Source: Prorocentrum cordatum (Eukaryota > Sar > Dinophyceae > Prorocentrales > Prorocentraceae). Taken from it: a stretch of DNA of 64,000 nucleotides. The notes under the pieces are model-generated. The model ran no database searches, was not told the DNA's origin, and saw nothing but the letters and a program-made list of their open reading frames with translations. The stretch covers positions 1 to 64,000 of the forward strand of contig CAUYUJ010018574.1 in assembly GCA_963575745.1 (NCBI GenBank), in the 5' to 3' direction. Position numbers and translations under genes: made by a program. Shown here one piece after another: positions 1 through 10,620 of this stretch. Position 1 is the stretch's first letter; the number at the start of each line of letters is the position of its first letter.

Positions 1-1
1 G

Positions 2-163
2 TGTAAGTTCTACCCCAGTGGAGCGCAGGTGATGGGCCTCAGCAAGGCTTGCCAACATGCTGCCGCCTCGGGGATCAACAACTTCAGAAGGCTTAAGAGG
101 GGCATTCGCACATGCAAGCAGAGTGTCACTGTGGACTTAAATGATTCCATCCCTTCGACGTGA
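2..163 (+). CDS. Possible 3'-terminal coding fragment, unrecognised
   Basis: A frame open from the left edge reads about 53 codons to a TGA near 163. It begins CKFYPSGAQVMGLSKACQ and has balanced composition, unlike the low-complexity DNA that follows. No domain is recognised. A weakly similar KF-P-G-VM pattern can be read on the minus strand near 6880-6916, downstream of another coding-like fragment. This could be the last exon of a gene outside the window or a dispersed pseudogene piece. Confidence 0.25.
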   Translation, partial: CKFYPSGAQVMGLSKACQHAAASGINNFRRLKRGIRTCKQSVTVDLNDSIPST

Positions 164-560
164 CCGTCTTCCCCCCCCGTTGCGCCGGCGTCTCGCAGAC
201 GCGGCTGAAGCGTGGGAGCTGCCCCCAAAAAGAAGAAGAGGGATGGGGGGGGATGGGGGTGGGGGGAGGAGGAGGGGGAGGAGGAGGAGGAAAAGGAGGA
301 GGGGGGGAGGAGGAGGAGGAGGAGGAGGAGGAGGAGGAGGAGGAGGAGGAGGAGGCGGAGAAGGAGGATGGGGGGGGGGAAGAGGAGGAGGAGCAGGGGG
401 CGGGCCACCTGGCCGCGTCGCTGGGCAGCGGCCCGCGGAAGCCAGCGCCACCCCTGCACATGTCCCGCGAGGTCTAGACTATATAGGCCTGATCGATTAC
501 ACGTGTAAATAATGAATTGACGAGGCGACGCGGGCGATAGCTGCAGGCAGGGGCGACCAG
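164..560. repeat. GGA/GGG purine-rich microsatellite
   Basis: From about 235 to 405 the plus strand is almost all purine, with an uninterrupted GGA run near 305-355. Long frames on both strands here (poly-Glu, poly-Arg, poly-Ser, poly-Pro) are repeat translations. The flanks are GC-rich with no recognisable gene. Confidence 0.85.
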
Positions 561-879
561 CCAAGCAGGGGAAGGAAGTGGGGCCTTGGGGCGGCGGGCG
601 GCGGTCGTTGCGTCGGCGCGGTGGCGGTAGTGGCGGTCGTCGTGGCGATCGTGAGGGTGACCGTGTCCTGTCGTAATGGTCATGGCGGTTGTCGCGCTGG
701 TGGCAACCGTGGCGGTGCTCGCGGCGGTGGTGGTGGAGATCGCGGTAGTGGGCGCGCCGTCAAGGTGATCGTGAAGGTGGTCGCGTCCTGTCGTAGGCGG
801 GCGCGCTGGTCGTCGCATTGGTGGTCGTCGCAGGCGAGGTCGCTGGCGCCGCTGCTGGCCTAGCGCCCGAGCGCGCTCA
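561..879. repeat. Degenerate GTGGCGGT minisatellite
   Basis: Short variants of GTCGTGGCGGT recur throughout. The phrase gtcctgtcgta appears twice (near 664 and 786). No gene is seen. Confidence 0.5.
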
Positions 880-2640
880 TGAGCATCTCAGCACTGCCTC
901 GTCGGAGGGTTCAGCTGACTTGCCGTGGGAGGCCGCCCGACAGCTCGGAGCGTTCGCCGTCGTCCAAGTTCGCTCCGCAAGCTGCGCGCGAGTCTGGCTG
1001 CTTCGTCGCTGGGCCGCCCCCCCCGTTTCGAAGACGAGCGGGGCGAGCTCGCCCCAGTGGGGGTGCGTAGCGCTCTCGCTTCTGATCCACTGCCTGAGCG
1101 GCCGCCCGGCCATCTGGGCGCCCCCGCGTGGTCGAGCGCGCGCACGCGACGCGCCAATCGATAAAGATCTGGCGGCTAGCGGCCGGGTCGCTCGCGGAGA
1201 GGGCGGGGGCGGTTTGCTGGGGCACCCATGTGCGGGGGTCGCGGCGATCCCAAGCGGAAGCGGCCTACTCCGCGGGCGCCGCGAAACCTGTAATTTCCCT
1301 CGTGCTTCGCGGAGTGCCAGTCGCGGCAGCTATTGGGGCGGTTGTTGCGCGGCTCGCCGATCTCTTGCACTTGACTGCGCGCCGGCCGTGCGGGTCGAGG
1401 GTCGATGGGGCTCGTCGCAGAAGCTACCGCCCTGGCGGCGGCGCTGACAGCCAGAGCCGGCAGGGCATACTGGGGTGCAAGATCACCGCCTCAGGTTGCC
1501 GTTGAAGTGCTCGTCGGACTGGCCGGGGTCGCCCGGCTGGCGCGGGAGGAGACAGCTGCCTGCCCCCGAGCGCAAGCGGCGGCCACCCCCCCCCCCGCTT
1601 GCCGCGGACGCAGCTTTGCCCCAGTGGGCATGCAGCTTGGGTCGCTGCTCCGCCGCGCAGCCAAACCAATCGAAGGGCGCTTGGGGGGGCGCCCGCTGCG
1701 CGGAGCGCCGCTTCCGCCCGTTGCGTTCGCGGGCCACGGGTCATGAACTCCTCCAGCGAGTTGGCCCCGAGGCAGGCCATCGCGTTTCGGAGCAGGGGGC
1801 GGGGGGGCCCAGCTGGCGGCGCAAGCGGCGGGCGCCGTCAGGGTAGCCGAGGAAGAGGCGCAGCCTCCGTCGGCGAGGCGCAGCGCGGCTTGGAGTCGCT
1901 GGTGGGGGCCCACGGGCCAGCCAGCTAGCTGTTCGAGGCAGCCGAAAAGTGCGCGGAGGTAGTGCGCGGCGCATCCGCGGGCGAAGGTCTGCGGCAGTGT
2001 GACGGCGCTCTCGGTCTGGAGGCCCGCCTGCCGCAGCTCGCGTGGGCTAGCGGCGAGCGCCGTCGCGGCTGTGGGCCCGTCCAAGCCGGCGTGGACGTTG
2101 ACCCGTTCCCACTCCTGTTGGGGCCAGGGGGCCGTGTTTCCCTAGCAGGTGAGGTGGTCCACCTAGCGCGTCTGGGCGGTGGCTGTCAGGTGGTCGCGCC
2201 CGCCCCCCCTCCGACCGCGCCTGGGCCTTGCCCTGGTTGGCCGCTAGGCCGTGCGCCGCGAGGGCGTCAGTTGCGAACCCCATGGCATGGTCTGCGAACT
2301 TTGACGAGACAGAAAACCTCGTCGTCGAGGTAGCTGAAACCTCCACAGGAGGGGGAGGGGGCCTGGAGGCACAAGTAGAACTCGTCGACCGCGTCCGCAA
2401 TGCCAATTGCGAAAAGCGCCTGTGAGAGCGGGCGCCCTGGGTTCACGCCGCTGCCGGCTCGACGGCTGTGGGCGCCGTTGGCTGGGTCGCCCCACCAGTA
2501 GTGCTGGATGGTCCCCGTGAGCCAGTGGTGGCTCTCGAACAGCCGAGGGGCTCGCTGGCGCACCCTTCCCAGCACGTTTCCAAAAAGGATGCTGTTGAAG
2601 GCGTCGGAGCAGTCGAATGCCAAAGCGACTGTTGGGACGG
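880..2640 (-). pseudogene. 5'-truncated, frameshifted LINE (non-LTR) reverse transcriptase
   Basis: Read on the minus strand, the fragment starts inside the RT core. Motif A is ALAFDCSDAFNSI near 2626-2588, motif B is GVNPGRPLSQALF near 2449, and motif C is FSYLDDEVF near 2338-2312. After motif C the frame shifts to one carrying LAAHGLAANQGKAQA (~2275), a typical post-catalytic segment of non-LTR RTs. Further frames carry YLRALFGCLEQL (~1970) and a C-terminal-like RPSDEAARLARSL (~1020). At least three frameshifts are needed. The fingers region upstream of motif A is missing and replaced by a GTCGG minisatellite. The YLDD core makes the RT call solid; the exact 3' limit is uncertain. Confidence 0.75.
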
Positions 2641-2790
2641 GAATCGGCGAGCTGGACGGCGCCTGGCTCGGCAAGCTGGTCGGCAAGCAGCTCGGGCCAC
2701 CAGTCGGCGATATGGGCGGCGTCGGAGTCGACAAGCGGGCCGTCGTCCAAGTCGGCCCGCGGGCCGAGGCCAGGATCTGCATACAGGCCG
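2640..2790. repeat. GTCGGCGAGCTGG minisatellite, copy 1
   Basis: Imperfect copies of a ~20-25 bp unit, seen as cggcgagctggacgg, ctcggcaagctggtcgg and agtcggcgatatggg. The array abuts the truncated RT core at motif A. Confidence 0.6.
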
Positions 2791-2975
2791 GTCGGAATAT
2801 GTAGGTAGAAGCATGAAGTAGGTTGGCGGGAGATGTCGATTGGGCTCGGGGCCGCCCCCCCCAAAAAAAAAACGCGATAATTACAAGAAATAGATTGCGA
2901 CTTCTGGGCCCTCTATTAGCGGCGCAAACTAGCCCAAGGTCGCTCGGCCCCATCGGCCGCCCCTTCCCTCGCTGG
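2791..2975. other. A-rich island, no gene recognised
   Basis: Contains cccccccc followed by ten A and an A/T-rich stretch, next to the GTCGG minisatellite. A similar A/T island lies beside the minisatellite at 7700-7860. Confidence 0.4.
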
Positions 2976-3996
2976 CGTTGATTGTTTTCGGTTGTCCGTC
3001 GGTTATCCGTGGTCGCGCATTGCCCTCGGCTGGCCCTCGGTCGCTCAGCCCCTCAGCTGCCCCTCCCCTGGCTGCTTTTGGTTGTTTTGGGTCGTCCATC
3101 GGTTGTCCGTCGATTGCTCTGGCCGCGCATGTCCCCTCGGCTGGCCCTCGGTCGCTCGGCCCATCGGCTGCCCCTTCCCTAGCTGATTTTGGTCATTTTT
3201 GGTTGTCCGTCGGTTGTCCGTCGGTGGCTCTGGTCGTGTCTGGCCCCTCGGCTGGCCCTCGGTCGCTCGGTATCTCGGCTGCCCCTCCTCTTGCTGGTTT
3301 TGGATGTTTTCTGGTTGTCGTCGGTTGTCCGTCGTTTGCCCTGGCCGCGCCTGGCCCCTCGCCTGGCCCTCGGCTGGCCCTCGGCCGCTCGGCCGCCCCT
3401 CGGCTGCCCCAATCCCTGGTTGGTTGTGGTTGATTTCGGCTGGTCGGTTGTCCGTCGTTTGCTCTGGTCACGCATGGCCCCTCAGCTGGCCCTCGGTCAT
3501 TCGGCCCCTCGGCTGCCCCTTCCGTGGCTGGTTTTGGTTGTTTTCTGGTTGCCGTTGGTTCTCCGTCGGTTGCCCTTGTCGCGCCTGGCCCCTCGGCTGG
3601 TTCTCGGTCGCTCGGCCCCTCGGCCCCCCCTTCCTTGGCTGGTTTTGGTTGTTCTCTGGTTGTCGTTGGTTGTCAATCGCGGGCTCTGGTCGCGCCTGCC
3701 CCTCGGCCGGCCCTCGGCCGCTCGGCCCCTCGGCTGCCCCGTCCCAAACTAATTTTGGTTAGTTTCTGGTTGCCGTTGGTTGTCCGTCGGTTGACCTTGT
3801 CGCGCCTGGCCCCTCTGTTGCTTCTCGGTCGCTCGGCCCCTCGGCTGCCCCGTCCCTGGCAGGATCTGGTCGTTTTCTGGTTGCCGCTGGTTGTCAGCCG
3901 TGGTCGCGCCTGGCCCCTCGCTTGGCCCTCGGTCGTTCGGCCCCTCGGCAGCCACTCCCCTAGCTGGTTTTGGTCGTTTTCTGGTTGCCGTTGGTT
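2976..3996 (+). repeat. Satellite A, forward orientation
   Basis: About nine copies of a ~110-117 bp unit, recognisable by ggccctcggtcgctcggccc and by gttgtccgtcggttg. Copies differ by substitutions and small indels. Long frames here translate the repeat (recurring LALGRSAPRLPLPWL-type phrases), so I do not call them genes. Confidence 0.9.
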
Positions 3997-6470
3997 GCCG
4001 ACGGACAACCGACGCACAACCGAAGGATAACCAACACCACGCCGAGCGACCGAGGGCCAGCCGAGGCGACCACAGCAACCGACGGACAACCGACGAACAA
4101 CCGAAACATAACAAAAACCTACAAGGAAGGGGCAGACGAGAAACCCAGCGACCGAGGGCCAGCCGAATGCCGGGCGCGACCACAGCTACCGACGGACAAC
4201 CGACGGACGGCCGAAAAATAATCAACACCAGCCAGGAAGGGGCAGACGAGCGACCGAGCGACCGAGGGCCAGCCGAGGGCCAAGCGCGACCACAACAACC
4301 GACTGACAACCGACGACAACCCGAACAAAAAAAAAAACAGCCAGGAAGGGGCAGACGAGACACCGAGCGACCGAGGGCCAGCCGAGGACCAGGCGCGACC
4401 ACGGCAACCGACGGACAACCGACGGGCAACCGAAGAATAACCCAAACCAGCCAGGGAAGGGCGGGCGAGAGGCCGAGCGACCGAGGGCCAGCTGAGGGGC
4501 CAGGCGCGACAGCCGCATCCGACGGACAACCGACGGGCAACCGAAGAATAACCCAAACCAGCCAGGAACGGGCAGACGAGCGACCGAGGGCCAGCCGAGG
4601 GCCAGGCGCGAACACAGCATTCAACGAACAACCGACGGACAACCGAACAATAACCAAACTCAGCCAGCAAGGGGCAGACGATACACCGAGCGACCGAGGG
4701 CCAGCCGAGGGCAAAGCGCGACCACAAAAACCGACGGACAACCGACGGACAACCGAAAAAAAAACCAACACCAGCCAGGAAGGGGCAGACGGGAGACCGA
4801 GCGACCGAGGGCCAGCCGAGGGCCAAGCGCGACCACAGTAACCGACGGACAACCGACGGGCGGCCGAAAAATAACCAAAACCAGCCAGGAAGGGGCAGAC
4901 GGAGCGACCGAGGGCCAGCCGAGGGCCAGGCACGACCGCGGCAACCGACGAACAAACGAAAAATAACCAACACCAGCTAGGAAGCGTTAGGCGAGAGACC
5001 AAGCGACCGAGGGCCAGCTGAGGGCCAGGCGCGACCACAGACACCGACGGACAACCGACGGACGGCCGAAACAACAACTAGCCATGAAGGGGCAGGCGAG
5101 AGACCGAGCGACCGAGGGCAAGCAGAGGGCCAGGCGCGACCACGGCAGCCGACGGACAAACGACGCACAACCGAAGAATTCCCCGAACCAGCATGGGATG
5201 GGCAGACGAGAGACCGAGCGACCGAGGGCCAGCCGAGCGCCAGGCGCGAACGCAGAACCGACGGACAACCGAACAATAACCAAAACCAGCCAGAAAGGGG
5301 CAAACGAGAGACCGAGCGACCGAGGGCCAGCCGAAGGCAATCCGCGACCACAGACACCGACGGACAACCGAATCATAACCACCACCAGCCAGGAAGGGGC
5401 AGACGAGAGACCGAGCGACCGAGGGCCAGCCGAGGGCCAGGCGCAACCATGGCAGCCGACGGACAATCGACGGACAACCGAACAAGAACGACAGCCAGCC
5501 AGGAAGGGGCAGACGAGAAAGCGAGCGACCGAGGGCCAGCCGAAGGCCGGGCGCGACCACAGAAGCCTACGGACAACCGACGCACAACCGAACAAATAAC
5601 AAAAACCAGCCAGGAAGGGGCAGGCGAGACACCGAGCGACCGAGGGTCAGCCGAGAGCGAGGCACGACCACAGAAACGACGAAAACCGACGCACAACCAA
5701 CAAACATACCCAAATCCAGCTTGGAAGCGGCAGACGAGAGACCGAGCGACCGAGAGCCAGCCGAGGGCCAGGCGCGACCACAGCAACCGACGAACAACCG
5801 ACGGACAGCCGAAAAGGACCAAAACCAGCAGCCAGGGAGGGGCAAACGAGAGACCGAGCGACCGAGGGCCAGCCCAGGGCCAGACGCGACTGCGGCAACC
5901 GGCGAACAACCGACGCACAACCGAAGAATAACCTAAACCAGCCAGATAGCGGCAGACGTGACTGAGCGACCGAGGGCCAGCCGAGGACCAGGCGCGACCA
6001 CAGCAACCGACGGACAACCGGAAAATAACCAAAACCAGCCAGGGAAGGGGCAGACGAGAGACCGAGCGAACGAGGGCCAGCCGGAGGCCGAGGGCCAGCC
6101 GAGGGCCAGGCGCGACTGCGGCAACCGACGGACAACCGACAAATAACCAAAATCAGCCAGCAAGGGGCAGACGATACACCGAGCGACCGAGGGCAAGCCG
6201 AGGGCAAAGCGCGACCACAGAAACCGACGGACAACCGAACCATAACCACCACCAGCCAGCAAGGGGCAGACGAGAGACCGAGCGACCGAGAGCCAGCCGA
6301 GGGCCAGGCGCGCCCACGGCAACCGACAGACAACCGACGGACAACCGAAACTTGACCAAGACCAGCCAGGAAGGGGCAGACGAGAGACAGAGCGACCGAG
6401 AGCCAGCCGAGGGCCAGGCGCGACCACAGCAACCGACGGACAACCGACGGACAACCGAAAAATCCGCCGA
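3997..6470 (-). repeat. Satellite A, reverse orientation
   Basis: The complement of the unit at 2976-3996, about 22 copies, marked by gagcgaccgagggccagccg at ~4044, 4146, 4256, 4365 and 4475, giving a 102-110 bp period. The switch from forward to reverse is abrupt, within about 20 bp near 3997. Frames of up to 442 codons on the minus strand are repeat translations. Confidence 0.9.
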
Positions 6471-6641
6471 CCCTGTCGGCGTGTGCGAGGGGCTTCCTCG
6501 TCCGTTCCTCGCCGCCCCCCCTTCTTCCTTCCCCCTTTTTCTTTTTGGGCCGTGCCCTCCTGCCGTCATGCCGTTGTCGATTCGAAGGGAAGCCCCTTCC
6601 CTTTGATCCCTTCCCTAGGGGGGGGGGGTCCCGGGGTGGGT

Positions 6642-6672
<31 letters not shown>

Positions 6673-6700
6673 CAGATTCGTTTTTCCTCGGGCGGCCTCG
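6471..6700. other. Low-complexity G/C-rich spacer
   Basis: Pyrimidine-rich DNA (6500-6550) then G-rich (gggtgggtgggtggggtgggg near 6640-6672). The G-rich part could form a G-quadruplex. No gene is seen. Confidence 0.5.
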
Positions 6701-6895
6701 AAACCTCGAAAACACTCCAAATGAGGTCCGAATGCCCAAGATGGCCCCCGAGACGGCCCAAGAGTGCCCTGAGTCGCCCAAAGATCGGCCGAAGACGCCC
6801 AAGATAGCCCCAAGACCGTCCAAGAAGCCTCCAAGACGTGCCAGGCCCCCTCCAAGAGCACCCCCAAGAAGGGCCCAAGAGGCCACACTCATTAC
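6700..6895. repeat. Satellite B fragment (CAAGANGGCCC family)
   Basis: Reiterated gcccaagatggcccc, gagacggcccaagag and gccaagacg phrases. This is the same family that fills 56713-58800. Confidence 0.75.
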
Positions 6896-6939
6896 TTTTC
6901 CATCGGGAACTTACACTTCTAGCATCTGCGACGTGTCGG

Positions 6940-7165
6940 CCTCCACGGCGTCACAGACAGCTTCGTCTTCAGGGTCGGCGGCACCGACCGCAAGGCCTTC
7001 GCAATAATCAGAGCGTGAATTACCTCCCCCGCTTTCGCTTCCAGGCAAAACCAAGCCATACCACGCGCCTCCTCGTCGAGCGGCCTGACCAGTACAGGCC
7101 GCAATTTGGCATCGTTTGGTATCTCTTGGAAGCGAGGGTGGTCAAACGCGAGGGAGGTTTGTTTT
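6940..7165 (-). pseudogene. Dispersed coding fragment 'FDHPRFQEIP', copy 1
   Basis: The minus strand encodes FDHPRFQEIPNDAKLRPVLV, then ARGMAWFCLEAKAGEVIHAL, for about 65 codons without a stop. A diverged copy on the plus strand at 49605-49765 keeps the same protein phrases (FDHPRFQEIPSDAKLQPVL and WFCLEAKAGQVIHSL) with one frameshift. Conservation at the amino-acid level between distant copies argues for former coding function. No family is recognised. It lies between two tracts of satellite A. Confidence 0.5.
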
Positions 7166-7169
7166 CCCC

Positions 7170-7560
7170 CGAAGGAAGCGGCAAACGAAACACCGAGCGA
7201 CCCGGGGCCAGCCACGGGCCAGGCAGGACCACAGCAGCCGACGGACTGCCGAAAAACCGCAAAAAAACCAGCGAGGAAGGAGCAGGCGAGAGGCCGAGCG
7301 ACCGAGGGCCAGCCGAGGACCAGGCGCGACCACAGCAGCCGACGGACAATCGAAAAATCACCCAAACCAGCCAGGAACGGGCGCGCGAGAAACCGAGCGG
7401 CCCAGGGCCAGCCGAGGGCCGGGCGCGACTGCGGCAACCGACGGACAACCGAAAAATAACCAAAACCAGCCAGGAAGGGCAGCCGATGACCAATGCAACC
7501 GACGGGCAAGCGGAAACAAACCCGAACAACGAAAAGCAGCCCGGAAGGGGCATCCATAAT
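7170..7560 (-). repeat. Satellite A, reverse orientation, second block
   Basis: Three to four more units in the same orientation as 3997-6470, separated from that block by satellite B and the FDHPRF fragment. Confidence 0.85.
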
Positions 7561-7867
7561 GCATTGCGCGTCCATGGGACAAGAAACCGAGCGCTCAAGA
7601 AGTTGCCAGCCCCTGAAATGCCCAAACGCGCCGTGCCATAAGAAACTGGCAGGGGCTATAACGAAAAACCAGCTTTCTTATTGACCGCCGTGGGTGCGCC
7701 AACAATCATCTGGGGAAGGGACAGCCAAACCCAAGAAATAGATCTGGGTTGCGCCGCCCCACCAAAAAACATACAAAAATATAAATTCTTGAAGTGGGAA
7801 GGCGCTTGAAGTAGACTGGGATCTGGGAGTCCAAAAATACATACTTTCTACGACGGGCGCGTACTGG
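7561..7867. other. A/T-rich spacer, no gene recognised
   Basis: Includes ccaccaaaaaacatacaaaaatataaa. It borders the next minisatellite block, as the A-rich island at 2791 borders the first. No coding signal is seen. Confidence 0.4.
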
Positions 7868-8310
7868 GCGGCATGGAAGTCGCCGAGCGGGTCGCTGTCT
7901 GAGGCCCGCAGGCTGATCTGCGCAGCAGTCAACGAGCGGGTCGGCGCGGGGTTCGACGATCTGGTCAACCAAGGCGCGCTGCACGATGTAAGGGGTTGAC
8001 GCGCTGGCCGGGGCTAGAGTGGCGCGTTGGTGGTGGCACGGGTCCGGGGGGCGTTGGCGTGGTAGCCGACGAGCTGGTCGGTGTCTGGACCTGCCCGCTT
8101 GTAGGTGCGGGAGTCGGCAGGCTGACCGGGGCGGGGCGCCTATGTGTCGGTCATTGCGGGAGTCGACGAGCTCGTCGGCGCCGGAAGCGGCAGGCTGGTC
8201 CGTGAGAGGGTGGGCGCGCTGCTTGCGGCATGGGCCAGCGAGTTGGTGGGCGTATGAGTCGGCGGGCTAGTCAGAGCCATCACCAGCTCGCCGGTCGATG
8301 TGAGCGTGGG
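7868..8310. repeat. GTCGGCGAGCTGG minisatellite, copy 2
   Basis: Repeated agctggtcggtg, gcgggagtcggcaggctg and gagtcgacgagctcgtcgg variants, ~20-40 bp apart and too degenerate for a fixed period. Confidence 0.6.
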
Positions 8311-8689
8311 CGTCGGAGCAAGGCTCCCAAGGCTGGACCCTGCCGTAGTGCGCATCGACGCGATGTTCGTCCTCCCCGAAACCGCCGCCGTCAACGCAGG
8401 CGCCGTGGCGCCAGTGATGCTGCCGCACCCGTCCTCCCGAAACTTGCGCTGCTGATTCCAGCCGCGATGGTCGTGCTGGTGCCCCCGGCACTGCTTCCAC
8501 ACTTTAAGTCGGGCACGCCCCTCAACGGGAGGAATATCCAAAAATAATGAAAATAAGATGGGGGCGATCTTCTCAATATTTGTTGAACCATTTCTGCATG
8601 TGTGTTTGACTATTGTTCACTTTTCGTCGAAATTTCCCTGTAGGAGGACAGGCCCGACCGAATCCGCGCTGCGCCGTGCTGGGCGGTGC
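8311..8689. other. Unassigned spacer
   Basis: GC-rich DNA followed by an A/T-rich patch (8535-8640). No gene is recognised. Confidence 0.4.
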
Positions 8690-8770
8690 CGGCTCGGTGG
8701 TCGGCCTGGGAGTCGGCCAGCTGGTCGGTGCAGGAGGCGGCGAGCTGCGCGTCGCGGGGGCTGGCGGGGC
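8690..8770. repeat. GTCGGCGAGCTGG minisatellite, copy 3
   Basis: Short block with ggtgccggctcggtggtcgg and gtcggccagctggtcgg. Confidence 0.55.
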
Positions 8771-9699
8771 GGCCCAGGTGGTCCTGGGCGCGAGGCCCGA
8801 AAATGCACGGCCGAACATGCGATCAGGGAACTTCTGATTTAACCCAGACCCCCTCGAAATATGAAAACATCACGACGGGGAACGCTTCGCAATGTTCGAC
8901 CTCTGGGGGCGCTCACCGACCCTCGGGGCCGCGAAGGAATGATCCAGGACGACAAACTGGCCTCGGGGAAAATGTCCAGACCGCTGGGGGCCCACGTCTT
9001 AGAAAAATAATGACGTCGGGGGTCTGGGAAGAAAACTGGGCCGGCTTTCCAGAAGCTTCTTAAGGAAAACCTTGGGGGCCAGTTTCGGTTGCCAACGCTG
9101 GAAGGGCAAAAGTGCTCAAGAAGCTGGGCCGGCTTTCCAGGAGGTTGGTCAAGAAACGCTGGCCCAGCTGTCCGCGAGGGGGTTTCTTAATTCGATGCTC
9201 GACCGTAGTCGCCATTGCATTATCTGTCACTGCCATGGCCCTGCGAGCTCCCCATCCCCAGGGCGCCGCTCTACGCGGAGGCGTCGCGGGCGCGGGCGTG
9301 GCCGAGGCCGCAAACCATGGCGTCGGCGGCGCTGGCGGCGAAAGTGCTGTCGAGGGCGCACGCGACGCTGCCGACGACGACGCAGGCGCGGGCTCAGGCG
9401 CGAAGGCGGGGGCGAGCGCGGCGGCGCAAGAGCGGCGGCTGCAAGGCCGCCCGCGCCAAGTGCCACGTCCGGGGGCGAGGGGCGAAGAGGAACGAAGCAG
9501 GAAAAAAAAGGGGGAGGAGGTGCCTTTCGGGCCGCTGGGCAGTGCACCCTTGGGCACGGCGGCCCCCCCCTGGCATTCGGGCCCGCGGAGTCCGCGAAGT
9601 CCTCCGAGACGGGCCAGGCGCCCGCGCCGCCCTTGGGTGGTGCCGACGCCGGGGGCTGCTTCAGGTCGAGATGCCTGTCCCTGCCGTGCCGCTCGTGGG
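8771..9699. other. GC-rich stretch with an uncertain open frame
   Basis: A plus-strand frame 9112-9795 (227 codons) has a hydrophobic stretch (VVAIALSVTAMALRAP) near residue 32, followed by Ala/Gly/Arg-rich low complexity. Longer frames on both strands overlap it, as expected for GC-rich DNA without stops. I do not call a gene. Confidence 0.3.
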
Positions 9700-10620
9700 A
9701 TGAGAGAACTCGCGGAACTGGGCGTGCCCGTCGTGTCGCTGGTGCCCGCCGCGCTGCTCACCGTCGTGGTGCTGGGCCCCATCGTGCTGCTCTGACTACC
9801 TACCAGACAACCCCAACCCAACCCGAAGACTCGAATTTCGGGTTGGGGGGGGTACGGGTTCCATATGTGTTTTTTCAATGTTCCCCGACCCCCCCCCCAC
9901 TGGAAATGGAGGGCAAATTGAGGCCTTCGGGTTGGGTTGGGGTGGTTTGGTGGGTGGTGATGCTCAGCGCCATGCTGCTGGTCATGGCCGTGCGTCTCGG
10001 AAACGCGGTGCTCGTCGCACTGCGCGCCCCACGCGTGGGATTGCGGCCGATGGCGTTTGTGTTTGCCGTACTGATCATCGTCGCGATGCTCGACTCCGTC
10101 GTGTTCCTGAACGTCGTGCGCCTGGTCCCGGTCGCGCGCCTGGAAGGCGTGGTGCTCGTCGCATTGCGCGCCCCACTTGTGCGACTGCGGCTGAGGCTGC
10201 TGGTGCCCGCGCGCTGTCCAGTGGGACCCGTCGCGCTGCTCAACGGCATGCTGCTTGGCCTGGCGTGCACGCCAGGAGCGTCGCGCTGCGCGTGCCACTC
10301 ATGGAACTGCGGCTGATGTACTCGCTGCGGTTTGTCGTGCTGCTCTCCGTCATCGTGCTCGGATCCGTCGTGTTACTCATAGCCGTGTTGCTGGTTCTGG
10401 CCGTGCGCCCCGATGACTTCGTGCTCGCCGTATTGCGTGTCCCACTCGAAAGACTGCGGATGCCGCTGTTGGTGCCCGCCATGTTGATCCCGTCGTGGTG
10501 CCCGCTTCCGTCGTACTGATCAGCGTCGATTACTGGTCCCGGCCAAACCTCCAGACGGCGCGGTGCTCCTCGCACTGCGAAGCCCCCTCATAAAACTGTG
10601 GGGGGCGCCCGTCGCACTAC
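9700..10620. repeat. ~140-bp tandem array interrupted by a TIR element
   Basis: The phrase gtgctcgtcgcactgcgcgc recurs near 10008, 10152, ~10280, 10421 and 10562, giving a 130-144 bp period. The unit is split at 9793-9960 by the TIR element. The uninterrupted unit at about 10318-10410 serves as the empty site. Confidence 0.65.
9793..9960. mobile_element. 168-bp MITE-like TIR element, copy 1
   Basis: Terminal inverted repeats of about 34 bp: left accagacaaccccaaccc to gaag (9802-9828), right its near-complement cttcgggttgggttgggg to tttggt (9925-9951), both extending outward. A 5-bp direct repeat TGCTC abuts both ends (9788-9792 and 9961-9965). A homologous element lies at 20463-20639. It is too small to encode a transposase, so it must be non-autonomous. 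I cannot assign a superfamily. Confidence 0.8.

Noticed and set aside
3749-5077. 442-codon minus-strand open frame
   Set aside because: It is entirely satellite A read in one frame; the same phrases recur in all three frames with copy-number-dependent length.
2976-7560. CRISPR-like array
   Set aside because: Repeats are long, contiguous and diverged without unique spacers, in a eukaryotic context.
9802-9951. Telomere-like CCCAACCC repeats
   Set aside because: Only two units per end, arranged as inverted termini of a small element, not a tandem telomeric array.
9060-10316. Overlapping ~413-codon frames on opposite strands
   Set aside because: They cross the TIR element and the 140-bp array; stops are rare because of GC content.
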